Shown here: positions 20,101 to 27,937 of the stretch, in pieces
Layout: the number at the start of each line of letters is the position of its first letter
Numbering within the stretch: position 1 is the stretch's first letter
Assembly: GCF_003591655.1 (NCBI RefSeq)
Contig: NZ_QVRA01000001.1
Span: 1-64,000, forward strand
Reading direction: 5' to 3'
Length of the DNA stretch: 64,000 nucleotides
Source of the DNA: Sphingobium terrigena
GTDB lineage: Bacteria > Pseudomonadota > Alphaproteobacteria > Sphingomonadales > Sphingomonadaceae
Translations under genes and position numbers: made by a program
Notes under the pieces: model-generated
Databases searched by the model: none
What the model saw: the letters and a program-made list of their open reading frames with translations, nothing else
Told to the model about the DNA's origin: nothing

Positions 20101-20232
20101 GAACGAGAAGATGCCCGCGCCAACGATCGCGATCAGGAAGAACAGCGTGACAGACTTCTCGCGCACGGCGAGGGCAGAGAGGTTGAAGCGCCCCTTTTCG
20201 GGCGCGGAGATCTCGGGACCATGCTCGCTCAT
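17146..20232 (-). CDS. RND-family efflux pump, inner-membrane permease subunit
   Basis: This protein of about 1,028 residues is a hydrophobe/amphiphile RND transporter with two repeats of transmembrane helices and large periplasmic loops. The N-terminus has LSALAVREKSVTLFFLIAIV and SLGRAEDPSFTIKVM, with TM helices around 385-545 including the proton-relay region LALGLLVDDAIIAIEMMV. The second half repeats the topology (ILMRNTLILMGQIHDN). It exports drugs or toxic compounds by proton antiport. Its ATG overlaps the adaptor stop (ATGA). The C-terminus ends YRITPP where the IS110 fragment begins, so a few terminal residues may have been replaced. Confidence 0.93.
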   Translation of the reverse strand: MSEHGPEISAPEKGRFNLSALAVREKSVTLFFLIAIVGAGIFSFLSLGRAEDPSFTIKVMTVVTAWPGATAQEMQDQVAEPLEKRLQELRWYDRSETFTRPGLAFTTLTLRDQTPPDQVQEQFYQARKKLGDEAAQLPQGVVGPFINDEYGDVTFALYALKAKGEPQRNLAREAESLRQRLLHVPGVNKINIIGERPQRIYVEFAQERLATLGVSPRDIFTALASQNLITPAGSIETKGQQTLVRLDGAFDDLSRIRDIPIVASGRTLRLSDIAKVDRGYEDPATFLVRSEGEPALLLGVVMREGWNGLDLGKSLKAEIEKISAELPVGMSLTPVTDQSVNISDAVDQFMHTFLEALAIVMIVSLVSLGWRVGIVVAAAVPLTLAVVLVIMWATGRVLDRITLGALILALGLLVDDAIIAIEMMVVKMEEGYDRIKASAYAWSHTAAPMLAGTLLTVIGLMPVGFAQSTAGEYAGNIFWVVGFALIASWFVAVIFTPYMGVKLLPKIKPVEGGHAAIYETPRYQKVRRLIGWAVRRKKLVALATLGAFLVAGAGMPLVKQQFFPASDRPEVLVEVQMPKGTAIAQTQKAAEQVEAWLSKQPEAKVVTTYIGQGAPRFFMSLSPELPDPSFAKIIVRTPDEESRDTLKVRLRQAAADGLAPTARVRATQLVFGPYSPFPVAFRVNGPDLATVRTIAARVQDVLQADPMMRTVNSDWGERAPALHFVLDQDRLRALGLTSSDVAQQLQFLLTGVTVSQAREDIRTVNVVVRSTGTDRLDPARIGDYTLTGAQGQHIPVSQIGRMDVRMEDPILQRRDRVPTITVRGDIADGLQPPDVSTAMMKKLQPIIVDLPEGYHIDMAGSIEEAGKANAALAPIFPIMIVLMMIVIILQVRSLSAMWIVLLTAPLGLVGVVPILLLTSQPFGFNAILGLISLAGILMRNTLILMGQIHDNERAGLTPFDAVVEATVQRSRPVILTALAAVLAFVPLISSVFWGSMAVTLIGGTLGGTVLTLLFLPALYALWYRITPP

Positions 20233-21317
20233 CGCGCCGCTCCAGCCACGGGGGCGGCAATACGGACAGCTTGGCCCTGATGCAGCATATGCGCGCCCAT
20301 CGCTACGACCCGCTCGTCGGCCTTGAGGCCCGATGTGATGGTGGCTGCCTCTTCCGCGACCCCGGAAATGCGGACGGGCCGCCATGTGATCGTCGCGGGG
20401 GAATTGCCTTTGATGACCCAGACGCCCGATCCCTTGCCGGCATCATGGATGGCGCCAAGCGGCACGACGGTCGCCGCCGACTCGCCCGGCTGTGAGAGTG
20501 CGACCGTCACGGTCGAGCCGAGCGGAGCCCGGGCAGCGGCACCGTCGAGCACATAGCGCGCCTCGAATGTCCGGGTTGCCGGATCGGCGGCATCAGAAAG
20601 CTGCCGCAAACGCGCGGTTCCTTCTTGGCCGCTATAAGTGCGCGCATCAGCGGTCGAACCGATCGCCGGACGCACCGTCTCGGGCAGTTGCACCAGCGCC
20701 TCGCGGGGACCGGACCGGGCCAGCCTCACGACGATCTGCCCCGCCGCGACGACCTGACCGGGTTCGGCGAGCGTTTCCACAACGGTGCCGTCGGCGTCCG
20801 CTATCAGTACGGAATAATTGGCTTCGTTGCGCGAGATACGGGCTTGCGCTTCTGCTGCCGCGAGTTGCGCGCGGGCGGAATCCGCTGCGGCCTTCGCCTG
20901 ATCGTAGGTTGACGCGGACACTGCCCCGGCGCTGACCAGATCGCGCAGACGCCGTTCATCGGCCGCGGTCTGCACGGCGCGAGCCCGCGCGGCCTGCACC
21001 GTCTCCTGTGAAGCCCGCGTGGCGAGCGCGAAGTCGGTCTGGTCGATCCGCATAAGCGGTTGGCCACGACGGACAACCTGTCCGGCATCGACAAGGCGTT
21101 CGATCACCTTGCCCCCTACCCGGAAGCCGAGATCGCTCTGCACGCGGGCTGCAACAACACCGGTGAACTCGCGATTGGCCGAGCCCTCCGCCGTGGGCGT
21201 CATCGCCCGAACCAGCGGCGGCTCGCGACGCGGATCGCTCTGCGCCTTCTGGCACGCCGCCAAGGCAATAGGGAGCATGAGGGCGGACAAACCCGCCGTG
21301 ATGAAACGACTCGACAA
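20229..21317 (-). CDS. RND efflux periplasmic adaptor subunit (membrane fusion protein)
   Basis: A 362-residue lipoprotein-type adaptor. It has a signal peptide ending in a lipobox (SALMLPIALAAC), a biotinyl-lipoyl half-motif (GVVAARVQSDLGFRVGGKVI), a helical hairpin of about residues 95-165 rich in Ala/Gln, and the second lipoyl and beta-barrel parts. It links the RND permease to the outer-membrane channel. The start is a TTG at 21317 preceded by GGAGG at nine bases; that ribosome site lies inside a perfect 8-bp hairpin. It overlaps the permease start by 4 bp. Confidence 0.9.
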   Translation of the reverse strand: MSSRFITAGLSALMLPIALAACQKAQSDPRREPPLVRAMTPTAEGSANREFTGVVAARVQSDLGFRVGGKVIERLVDAGQVVRRGQPLMRIDQTDFALATRASQETVQAARARAVQTAADERRLRDLVSAGAVSASTYDQAKAAADSARAQLAAAEAQARISRNEANYSVLIADADGTVVETLAEPGQVVAAGQIVVRLARSGPREALVQLPETVRPAIGSTADARTYSGQEGTARLRQLSDAADPATRTFEARYVLDGAAARAPLGSTVTVALSQPGESAATVVPLGAIHDAGKGSGVWVIKGNSPATITWRPVRISGVAEEAATITSGLKADERVVAMGAHMLHQGQAVRIAAPVAGAAR

Positions 21318-21323
21318 AGAATA

Positions 21324-21346
21324 AGTCCTCCGAACTTTGGAGGACT
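21324..21346. other. hairpin covering the ribosome-binding site of the efflux adaptor
   Basis: AGTCCTCC (21324-21331) and GGAGGACT (21339-21346) form a perfect 8-bp stem with a 7-nt loop. On the mRNA of the adaptor (minus strand) the promoter-distal arm carries the GGAGG ribosome site. The hairpin could therefore hide the start or serve as an mRNA-stability element. It has no T-run and is unlikely to be a terminator. Confidence 0.5.
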
Positions 21347-21358
21347 ATTTGTTTCCTT

Positions 21359-21382
21359 GTGACTCATATGTCAATGGGTCAC
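21359..21382. promoter_or_regulatory. putative TetR operator upstream of the efflux adaptor
   Basis: A palindrome of the form GTGAC-N14-GTCAC sits between the tetR stop and the adaptor start, overlapping a TTGACA on the minus strand. An element of identical layout (same half-sites, same 14-bp spacing) is at 22048-22071 in front of nodT. Two matching sites in front of the two efflux transcription units are good evidence for one shared repressor. Confidence 0.6.
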
Positions 21383-21394
21383 TCGTCATTTCCG

Positions 21395-22009
21395 CTATGG
21401 TGCTAGGCTGCGCAGGATAAGACTGGTGACCTCATTGGGCGCATCGGGCAGCAGGTCGAGATTACGCTCCAGGTGAAGCGGATCGATAAACGGCATCATG
21501 GCGTACAGGATCGCCCGGCAGGTCTCGTCGAGCGGCGTCTTGCGCTCGAACTCGCCGTTTTCCCTGCCACTTTTAATGATCTCCGCCAGCATGCCCTGGA
21601 GTGTCTGCTTATAGGCCTGTGACGATCCCCACTGCTCCGCAGCCGAATGGGCAGTGATGTCATAAATTTTGCGGTCATGGAAAAAGAGATCGACGCTGCG
21701 GACCGTCAGACTCCTGAACATACGCCGAAGGCGGTCCGTCGCGCTGTCACCCTCTTCGATTGCCGCACGGGTTTCGGTGACGATCTGTTCGAGACGCGAG
21801 CCACAGATTTCTTCGCCGATCGCCTGCTTCGACTCGAAGAAGCGGTAGATATAGGCTTTCGAGAACCCGATCTCCTTGGCGAGGTCGGAAACAGTCGTTT
21901 TGGCGTAGCCGTAGCGGGCAAAACATTCATGGGCTGCCGCGATGATCTGGTCGCGCACGGCATGTTCAGCAGGGCCGCGGTTCGGGAGGTCGGTGGTGAG
22001 ATTGGTCAT
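21395..22009 (-). CDS. TetR/AcrR-family transcriptional repressor of the efflux genes
   Basis: A 204-residue TetR protein. The N-terminal helix-turn-helix is at about residues 18-64 (RDQIIAAAHECFARYGYAKT, TVSDLAKEIGFSKAYIYRFF), followed by an all-helical ligand domain. It is encoded between the adaptor gene (same strand, downstream) and the divergent nodT gene. Both flanking promoter regions contain GTGAC-N14-GTCAC palindromes, so it most likely represses both halves of the pump and itself, with release by a pump substrate. Confidence 0.9.
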   Translation of the reverse strand: MTNLTTDLPNRGPAEHAVRDQIIAAAHECFARYGYAKTTVSDLAKEIGFSKAYIYRFFESKQAIGEEICGSRLEQIVTETRAAIEEGDSATDRLRRMFRSLTVRSVDLFFHDRKIYDITAHSAAEQWGSSQAYKQTLQGMLAEIIKSGRENGEFERKTPLDETCRAILYAMMPFIDPLHLERNLDLLPDAPNEVTSLILRSLAP

Positions 22010-22037
22010 GCCCTAACCATAATAACAGCGGCCGACA

Positions 22038-22066
22038 TTGACAACATGTGACTATCATATATATCA
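22038..22066 (+). promoter_or_regulatory. putative promoter of nodT-type channel gene
   Basis: TTGACA at 22038-22043 is followed after 16-17 bp by TATATC (22060-22065). This sigma-70-like pair overlaps the operator palindrome at 22048-22071, as expected for a repressor that blocks RNA polymerase. Confidence 0.5.
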
Positions 22067-22071
22067 GTCAC
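22048..22071. promoter_or_regulatory. putative TetR operator between tetR and nodT
   Basis: A GTGAC-N14-GTCAC palindrome with an AT-rich core lies in the divergent tetR/nodT promoter region. It matches the element at 21359-21382 in half-site sequence and spacing. Confidence 0.6.
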
Positions 22072-22101
22072 AACATTGTAACTGATGCTTTGAGGAAACG
22101 A

Positions 22102-23556
22102 ATGCGGCTCCTGAACCCGATCCTGTCCACTGTCGGCGGCGCTGCCCTCCTCGCCGGCTGCGCGGTCGGACCGCGCTATGTGTCGCCGGTCGTGACGCAG
22201 CCGCCCGCCTTTCAGGGTGGGCCGTCCGTAGAGGCGCGCGCTTCCGCTGCCGAGACGGCAAATCTGGTCTCATGGTGGCGCGCGTTCGACGATCCACTTC
22301 TCACCAGCCTTGTGGAGCGAGGCCTCGCGCAGAATCTCGATCTCCAGCAGGCCAGCGCCCGCGTCGTTCAGGCGCGCGCCGCGCTCAAGGGCACGAATGC
22401 CGCGCTGATGCCGTCGGGGCAGGTCAGCGGACAGGCAGGTGAGGTTTACCAATCGAGGGAGACACCGATCGGACGGATCGGCAGCGCTTTTCCGCAGTTC
22501 GAGCGCTCGACGGAAACCTATGAGCTGAACCTTGGCGGCAGTTGGGAAATCGATCTGTTCGGCGGACGCGACGCCGCCCGGGACGCGGCCCGAACCCAGT
22601 GGCAGGCGTCACAGGCCGGCGCAGTTGCCGCGCGTCTGTCGGTCGTAGCACAAATCGCCGACACCTATGTTGCCATTCGCATGTTGCAGGCGCGGCTTGA
22701 TGTTGCGCGAGCGCAGCTTGATACCCGGCAGCGTCTGGTCGATCTCGTGGGGCTCCAGTATCGCAAGGGCGTCGCTGCCGAATTGCAGTTGCGTCAGGCG
22801 GAGGGCGCCCTGGCCCAGGTCCGCGCGTCCGTTCCGGCGCTGCAGAACGAACTCGACATGGCGATGAACGCGCTCGACGTGATGCTTGGCGTTCAACCCG
22901 GCACGACACGCACGGAATTGGCGATCCTTGCCCCGATACCGCTTGCCCCCGCAGTATCTGCCGCGGGCGGGCCGGCTGCGCTGCTGCGACGCCGGCCCGA
23001 TATCATCGCGGCCGAACGGACATTGGCGGCATCCAACGCGCGCATCGGGGAAGCGATCTCGGAATATTACCCGAAGCTCTCGCTGAGCGGCCTGCTCGGA
23101 ACGGCCTCTACCGCTGCGGGCGGTCTTTTCACCGGCAACGCGACGCAGGCCAACGGCATATTTGGGCTGCGTTGGCGGCTCTTCGATTTCGGGCGGGTGG
23201 ATGCGGAGATCAAGGCTGCCAAAGGCGCCAATGCCGAAGCACTGGCAGCCTATCGCCTGACAGTGCTTCGCGCGTCCCAGGATGTCGAGGACGCCTTCTC
23301 CACGCTGGTTCAGCAGGAGGCGCGTGCGGCCGCGCTTGTTCAGGGCGAGAACTCGCTGTCGCGCGCGCGAGACTCCTCCATGGCCGCCTATAAGGGCGGG
23401 ATGGCGAGCCTCATCGAAGTGCTCGATGCCGATCGGCGTCTGCTGGAAACACGCGATGGCGCGATCCAGGCGCGCGCGGCAGCAGCGCGCGGCGCGATTG
23501 CGTCGTTCCGGGCGCTGGGCGGCGGGTGGGACGGCGCTAAGATAACGTCATCATAG
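22102..23556 (+). CDS. NodT-type outer-membrane efflux lipoprotein
   Basis: A 484-residue TolC/NodT family channel. It begins with a lipoprotein signal (STVGGAALLAGCAVGPRY, cysteine near residue 19) and the WWRAFDDPLLTSLVERGLAQ motif. Two outer-membrane-efflux repeats follow (NLDLQQASARVVQARAAL; LLRRRPDIIAAERTLAASNA, GLRWRLFDFGRVDAEI). It forms the outer-membrane duct of the pump whose adaptor and permease are encoded across the tetR gene. GAGGAAA sits just before the ATG at 22102. Confidence 0.92.
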   Translation: MRLLNPILSTVGGAALLAGCAVGPRYVSPVVTQPPAFQGGPSVEARASAAETANLVSWWRAFDDPLLTSLVERGLAQNLDLQQASARVVQARAALKGTNAALMPSGQVSGQAGEVYQSRETPIGRIGSAFPQFERSTETYELNLGGSWEIDLFGGRDAARDAARTQWQASQAGAVAARLSVVAQIADTYVAIRMLQARLDVARAQLDTRQRLVDLVGLQYRKGVAAELQLRQAEGALAQVRASVPALQNELDMAMNALDVMLGVQPGTTRTELAILAPIPLAPAVSAAGGPAALLRRRPDIIAAERTLAASNARIGEAISEYYPKLSLSGLLGTASTAAGGLFTGNATQANGIFGLRWRLFDFGRVDAEIKAAKGANAEALAAYRLTVLRASQDVEDAFSTLVQQEARAAALVQGENSLSRARDSSMAAYKGGMASLIEVLDADRRLLETRDGAIQARAAAARGAIASFRALGGGWDGAKITSS

Positions 23557-23648
23557 TGGCAGCGGTAAAGGCGGAATAGCCAGTTCATACCCGGATAACA
23601 GCAGACTGACCTGCGTCAGGATAGCAGTAAGCAGTAGAGGAAACACGC

Positions 23649-23703
23649 ATGTCATCTCCAACGCTCTCAAAGATTTTCGTTGTTGGCGGCACGGGCGCGC
23701 AGG
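23649..23703 (+). pseudogene. N-terminal stub of an NmrA-like NAD(P)-binding protein
   Basis: After GAGGAAA the frame opens MSSPTLSKIFVVGGTGAQG, the Rossmann-fold glycine motif (VVGGTGAQG) that starts NmrA/isoflavone-reductase-like proteins. Homology then ends and the DNA becomes a trbB fragment on the other strand. About 19 of roughly 300 codons are left, so this marks a deletion or insertion breakpoint. Confidence 0.65.
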
Positions 23704-24344
23704 GCGGATCGCACGAGATCGGACAGCGTAGCGACGCCATCCTTGGTTCGCATCGCGATCAGGTTGGGAGATGTACACTGGAGCTCGCGCGTATCCTCAA
23801 TGAGGACGATCCTGTCGGTCGTCCTGGCGACCTCGGCCAGAAGCGCGTTGGTGAGCGTCGTCTTGCCGGTCCCTGTGCCACCGGCCACCAGGATGTTCTG
23901 GCGCGTGGAGACGGCTTGCGCCAATATGTCGGCTTGGCGCGCAGACATGATATTGGCGGTGACATATCCGCGAGCGTGAATACAGCGACGGCGGGCTTGC
24001 GAATGGCGAATGTCGGCGATTGGACGACGGGCGGGAGCAGCCCCTCGAACCGCTCGCCGGTATCGGGAAGTTCCGCCGACACGCGCGGCGCGCCGTCATG
24101 AACCTCCGCGCCGTCATGATGCGCCACCAGACGGATGATCCGCTCGCCGTCGGCCGCCGACAGGCAGGCCCCGGTATCGCTGAGGCCTTCGCCCAGCCGA
24201 TCGATCCAGACATGACCGTCGGGATTGAGCATGATTTCGATGACGCACGCATCGTCGAGCCAGCCGATGATCGCCGAACCGAACGCCGTGCGGAGCATGC
24301 GCGAGCCGCGTGTCCTGGCCTCTGTACGGAGCGGATATGCTCAT
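23698..24344 (-). pseudogene. trbB: conjugative-transfer ATPase TrbB, frameshifted and truncated
   Basis: TrbB/VirB11 ATPases power type IV secretion in conjugation. The minus strand carries recognisable TrbB pieces in successive frames: a start at 24344 (GQDTRLA), then a shifted frame with RMLRTAFGSAIIGWLDD and ERFEGLLPPVV, then another shift to MSARQADILAQAVSTRQNIL with Walker A GGTGTGKTTL and LIEDTRELQC. It ends at SDLVRSALR, before the rest of the nucleotide-binding domain. At least two frameshifts plus the 3' truncation make it a pseudogene and a relic of a mating system. Confidence 0.85.
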
Positions 24345-24530
24345 GGATCGACCCTGCCAATTGCCGGACCGTTGGCGGCCCAGCTCAGGGGATGATCAAG
24401 AAAGCCACATTACCTCTATCCGCAACATCGAAATCGCTTCGGCGTAGGCTGGCGCAGAAAGACAGGGAAACGGCGGTTTTACAGGTACCATTTGACGAGG
24501 GGACGGCGCACCACCCCCTCGAGATGACGT

Positions 24531-25045
24531 TACCAGTATTTGTGGCGCTGGAAGATTTCGGAAAAAGAGATCAGGCCGTCGAACAGCGCCCGGATCACGA
24601 GCGACGTTCTCTTGCGCACGCCATAGCGCTCGCGCGCGAACTTAAGATGCTGAATCACGGTTTCCTTGGAGATGCCCAATATGTCGGCAATCTCCCCGTC
24701 GGTATTTCCGCGAGCGGCCCATAGAACGCAGTCGCGTTGACGTTCCGTGATCGCGGAATCCCCAGACAGTGTCGTGCGGCCCAGAAGGTGTTGCCCGCGT
24801 TCGAACGCGAGCCCGCCGATCAGTTGCGCGGTCCAGATCTGATCGCGAGGCAGCGGCTCGTCGGCTCGGGTGACGAATGTACAGGATCCGCTGACTTCGC
24901 CTGGGATGTGCGAAGGGACGGTAAAACCTTCACCAAGCCCATGAGCTTGTCCGGCAGCAAGTACCGCGCGATCGGCAGGCGTCAGTGTGAGAAATCGTGG
25001 AATGCTGAGCCAGGCAAAGCCCAGATGGGTCCGGTGGCTCGCTCG
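24531..25045 (-). pseudogene. 5'-truncated LuxR-family quorum-sensing regulator
   Basis: An open minus-strand frame without any in-frame start codon encodes the end of an autoinducer-binding domain (LTPADRAVLAAGQAHGLGEG, FTVPSHIPGEVSG) and a complete LuxR helix-turn-helix (TERQRDCVLWAARGNTDGEI, ADILGISKETVIQHLKFARE), ending HKYW and stop at 24531. The first part of the ligand-binding domain is missing at the junction with the integrase stub near 25045. In Ti-type plasmids LuxR proteins control trb operons, so its position next to trbB fits a decayed quorum-controlled conjugative element. Confidence 0.8.
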
Positions 25046-25049
25046 TCGG

Positions 25050-25230
25050 ATATGCCCGAGGGGCCGTATCTACCGAGGGTCACCGTCTCTCGCCGCCCAT
25101 TCAGACGGTAGTCCAAGCGGAACGAAATAGCCCCGCCAGTGGTGACCCTTACATACATGCCATCCCGGTCCGAGACCTTATATGCTTTCTCTTTTGATTT
25201 CAGGTTCTTAAGTGCTGCATCCGTAAGCAT
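25050..25230 (-). pseudogene. N-terminal fragment of a tyrosine integrase (arm-binding DUF4102 domain)
   Basis: The frame from 25230 reads MLTDAALKNLKSKEKAYKVS, then YVRVTTGGAISFRLDYRLNG and ETVTLGRYGPSGIS. This is the N-terminal arm-DNA-binding domain of P4/phage-type integrases. After about 60 residues the sequence changes to the LuxR fragment; the core-binding and catalytic domains are absent. It begins about 290 bp beyond the 3' end of guaA, where integrases of guaA-targeting islands are found. Confidence 0.85.
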
Positions 25231-25315
25231 TGTGGGACCTCCGCGATAAAAATACCGTCTGCCCGAAAACGCACCCCTCCCGGCCGAAAAAGCTTTGCTT
25301 TTTCAGTGGTTATGG

Positions 25316-25357
25316 AAGAAAAAATACCGTCAGGGACTGTGTTGACCCTGACGGTAT
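25316..25357 (-). terminator. rho-independent terminator downstream of guaA
   Basis: A perfect 12-bp stem (ATACCGTCAGGG at 25324-25335, CCCTGACGGTAT at 25346-25357) with a 10-nt loop is followed on the minus strand by TTTTTTCTTCC. It lies about 170 bp past the guaA stop in the right orientation. An extra ATACCGTC copy lies at 25252-25259, nearer the integrase stub, so these repeats may also have served recombination. Confidence 0.75.
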
Positions 25358-25523
25358 CGAGCAATTTGCGATGAGACAAGAGCAGCCGGGACCGTCAGCT
25401 TGCGCGACAGATGCGAAGGCTACCCACCGATTGTTATTGAATGTCCGTGATAATAAACTATTTTTTATCAGTTACTTACGTCGTATAATGGCGTAGTTCC
25501 AGCCCCCTCTGGAGGGGCCAAAA

Positions 25524-27083
25524 TCATTCCCACTCAATGGTTCCCGGCGGTTTGGACGTATAGTCATAGACCACGCGGTTGATGCCCTTTACCTCATTAA
25601 TGATCCGGGTCGCGACCCGGCTGAGGAAAGCCGCATCGAACGGGTATATGTCCGCGGTCATGCCATCGGTCGAGGTGACGGCGCGCAGCGCGCAGACGCT
25701 GTCATAGGTGCGCAGGTCGCCCATGACGCCTACGGTGCGGACGGGGAGCAGCACGGCAAAGGCCTGCCAGATCGCGTCATAGAGGCCCGCATTGCGGATT
25801 TCCTCCAGATAGACCGCGTCCGCCTTGCGCAAGATGTCGCAGCGTTCCTTGGTCACTTCGCCGGGGATGCGGATCGCAAGGCCCGGCCCTGGGAAGGGAT
25901 GACGGCCCACGAAAATCTCCGGCAGGCCCAGTTCCCTGCCCAGCACGCGCACTTCATCCTTGAACAGTTCGCGTAAGGGTTCGACCAGCTTCATGTTCAT
26001 GCGTTCAGGTAGGCCGCCGACATTATGGTGCGACTTGATCGTCACGCTGGGGCCGCCGGTGAAGCTCACGCTCTCGATCACGTCGGGATAGAGCGTCCCC
26101 TGCGCCAGGAAATCGGCTCCGCCAATCTTCGCGGCTTCCTCCTCGAACACGGCGATGAATTCGCCGCCGATGAACTTGCGCTTCTTTTCGGGGTCGGTCA
26201 GCCCTGCCAGACCGCCCAGAAAGCGATCCTCCGCATTCACATGGACCAGTTTGATGCCATAATGCTCACGGAACAGGGTGACGACCTGCTCCGCCTCGCC
26301 CAGCCGCATCAGGCCATGGTCGACGAACACGCAGGTCAGCTGATCGCCGATCGCTTCGTGGATCAGCACGGCCGCGACCGCGCTGTCGACACCGCCCGAC
26401 AGGCCGCAAATCACCCGGCCTTCACCCACCTGCGCGCGAATTTCGGCGATCTTGGTCGCGCGGAATTCCGCCATGGTCCAGTCGCCCGCGAGGCCGCAGA
26501 CATGGCGGACGAAATTGGCGAGCAGCTTGCCGCCATCGGGCGTGTGGACGACTTCGGGGTGGAACTGGGTGGCGTAGAAGCGCCTGGCTTCATTGGCGGT
26601 GACGGCGAAGGGCGCGCCCTCGCTGGTGGCGACGACTTCGAAGCCGTCGGCCAGCTGCGTCACCTTGTCGCCATGGCTCATCCACACCTGGTGCTTCTCA
26701 CCCGGCGCCCACAACCCGTCGAACAGGGCGCAGGGTTTCTTGACTTCAATGAAGGCACGGCCAAATTCGCCGCTCTCGCCGCCTTCCACATTGCCGCCCA
26801 GCTGCTGCATCATGGTCTGCTGGCCGTAGCAGATGCCCAGCACCGGCACGCCCGCATCGAAAATGGCTTGCGGCGCACGAGGGGAATCCTCCCACATGAC
26901 CGAGGAGGGGCCGCCCGACAGGATCACGCCCTTGGGCTGCATCCGGGCAAAGGCTTGTTCCGCACTGTTGAACGGGGCGATTTCGGAATAGACCCCCGCT
27001 TCGCGCACGCGCCGGGCGATGAGCTGGGTCACCTGGCTGCCGAAGTCCACGATGAGGATGGAATCCTGAAGGGGCAGCGTCAT
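25524..27083 (-). CDS. guaA: GMP synthase (glutamine-hydrolysing)
   Basis: The 519-residue enzyme converts XMP to GMP using ATP and glutamine. The class I glutamine amidotransferase domain comes first ([20 protein letters not shown]; nucleophile in [24 protein letters not shown]). The ATP-pyrophosphatase domain has [20 protein letters not shown] and the C-terminal dimerisation domain ends [14 protein letters not shown]. The extreme 3' end (TIEWE plus stop) is a known chromosomal insertion site for integrative islands, and here integrase and conjugation relics lie just beyond it. The gene itself looks intact. Confidence 0.97.
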   Translation of the reverse strand: MTLPLQDSILIVDFGSQVTQLIARRVREAGVYSEIAPFNSAEQAFARMQPKGVILSGGPSSVMWEDSPRAPQAIFDAGVPVLGICYGQQTMMQQLGGNVEGGESGEFGRAFIEVKKPCALFDGLWAPGEKHQVWMSHGDKVTQLADGFEVVATSEGAPFAVTANEARRFYATQFHPEVVHTPDGGKLLANFVRHVCGLAGDWTMAEFRATKIAEIRAQVGEGRVICGLSGGVDSAVAAVLIHEAIGDQLTCVFVDHGLMRLGEAEQVVTLFREHYGIKLVHVNAEDRFLGGLAGLTDPEKKRKFIGGEFIAVFEEEAAKIGGADFLAQGTLYPDVIESVSFTGGPSVTIKSHHNVGGLPERMNMKLVEPLRELFKDEVRVLGRELGLPEIFVGRHPFPGPGLAIRIPGEVTKERCDILRKADAVYLEEIRNAGLYDAIWQAFAVLLPVRTVGVMGDLRTYDSVCALRAVTSTDGMTADIYPFDAAFLSRVATRIINEVKGINRVVYDYTSKPPGTIEWE

Positions 27084-27274
27084 CGAATCGCCTTTATGTC
27101 GAGCGGTTGAAGGGATTCGCGTCCGGTTAGTCGCCCGGTCCCGATATGTCCAGTTTTCGCGACCTGTGCTGCGTCAACCTCCAGCCCGCGCCCGGCAGCG
27201 CAGCCGCAACCAGAAAGGCGCTGCCGATGAAAGCAGGGGGCGGACATGTGTCACCGCCAGGAGCGAAGCGGCCT

Positions 27275-27928
27275 TCATGCCAGATAATTGGCGCGCGGCA
27301 GCGGTCCCAGCCGGACGCTCCAGAGCAGCAACAACCCGCACCAGCCGCAAGCGATCCACAAGGCTCCAAGATCCATCCGTCCAAACAGCAACGCCCCCGC
27401 CACAGCGCCCGCCACCAGTCCAAGCCAGAGCAACACATGCGGCACCCATCCGAACAGCGGGCCACCAGTCACGGCGCTGGCCAGTGCCTGCCCCAGCTTC
27501 ACCAGCGCGCCGGTCATATAAGTGACGCCGATGCTCACCTCGCCATCGCGCTGGAAAACATTGTTCACCGCGCCCATCGCCGCCGCCATCAGCAGGGTCA
27601 GGCCGTCGCCAGCCGATCCGGCCAGCGATGCCGCCATGGTCAACAGCGCCAGAACGAGTCCCAGCACGGCCTGCTTGCGCCACCGACCGGCCGCCCGCGC
27701 CAGCAACGCGCCGACAAAGACCCCGCCGACAAATGCGCCGATCAGCCCGATCGCCGCCCATGCCAGCGTCGGCTCGGTCGCGATGCCGACCGCCATCCGG
27801 GTCGAATTGCCGCTCATGAAGGACACGAATAATCCGCCGAGCTTGAGCAACCCCAAAGCATCGACCATCCCCGCCAGCGCCGCCAGGCCAAAGGCCAGAA
27901 CATGGCGCGAGGGAGGATGGCGATGCAC
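27275..27928 (-). CDS. DUF1275 (YoaK-like) membrane protein
   Basis: A 217-residue protein with about six hydrophobic segments. It shows the DUF1275 pattern GMVDALGLLKLGGLFVSFMS-GN near the N-terminus and YMTGALVKLGQAL in the centre. Function is unknown for the family. Its start lies 9 bp after the stop of the upstream small periplasmic-protein gene, so the two are probably co-transcribed. Confidence 0.85.
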   Translation of the reverse strand: MHRHPPSRHVLAFGLAALAGMVDALGLLKLGGLFVSFMSGNSTRMAVGIATEPTLAWAAIGLIGAFVGGVFVGALLARAAGRWRKQAVLGLVLALLTMAASLAGSAGDGLTLLMAAAMGAVNNVFQRDGEVSIGVTYMTGALVKLGQALASAVTGGPLFGWVPHVLLWLGLVAGAVAGALLFGRMDLGALWIACGWCGLLLLWSVRLGPLPRANYLA

Positions 27929-27937
27929 GGTTGCGGC

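Noticed and set aside
23759..24101. Plus-strand ORF continuing the NmrA-like start through the trbB region
   Set aside because: Only the first 19 codons resemble NmrA; the rest is antisense to clear trbB motifs including Walker A.
25501..25517. Near-palindrome GCCCCCTCTGGAGGGGC just after guaA as its terminator
   Set aside because: It has no T-run on the minus strand; the 12-bp hairpin with T6 at 25316-25357 is the better terminator.
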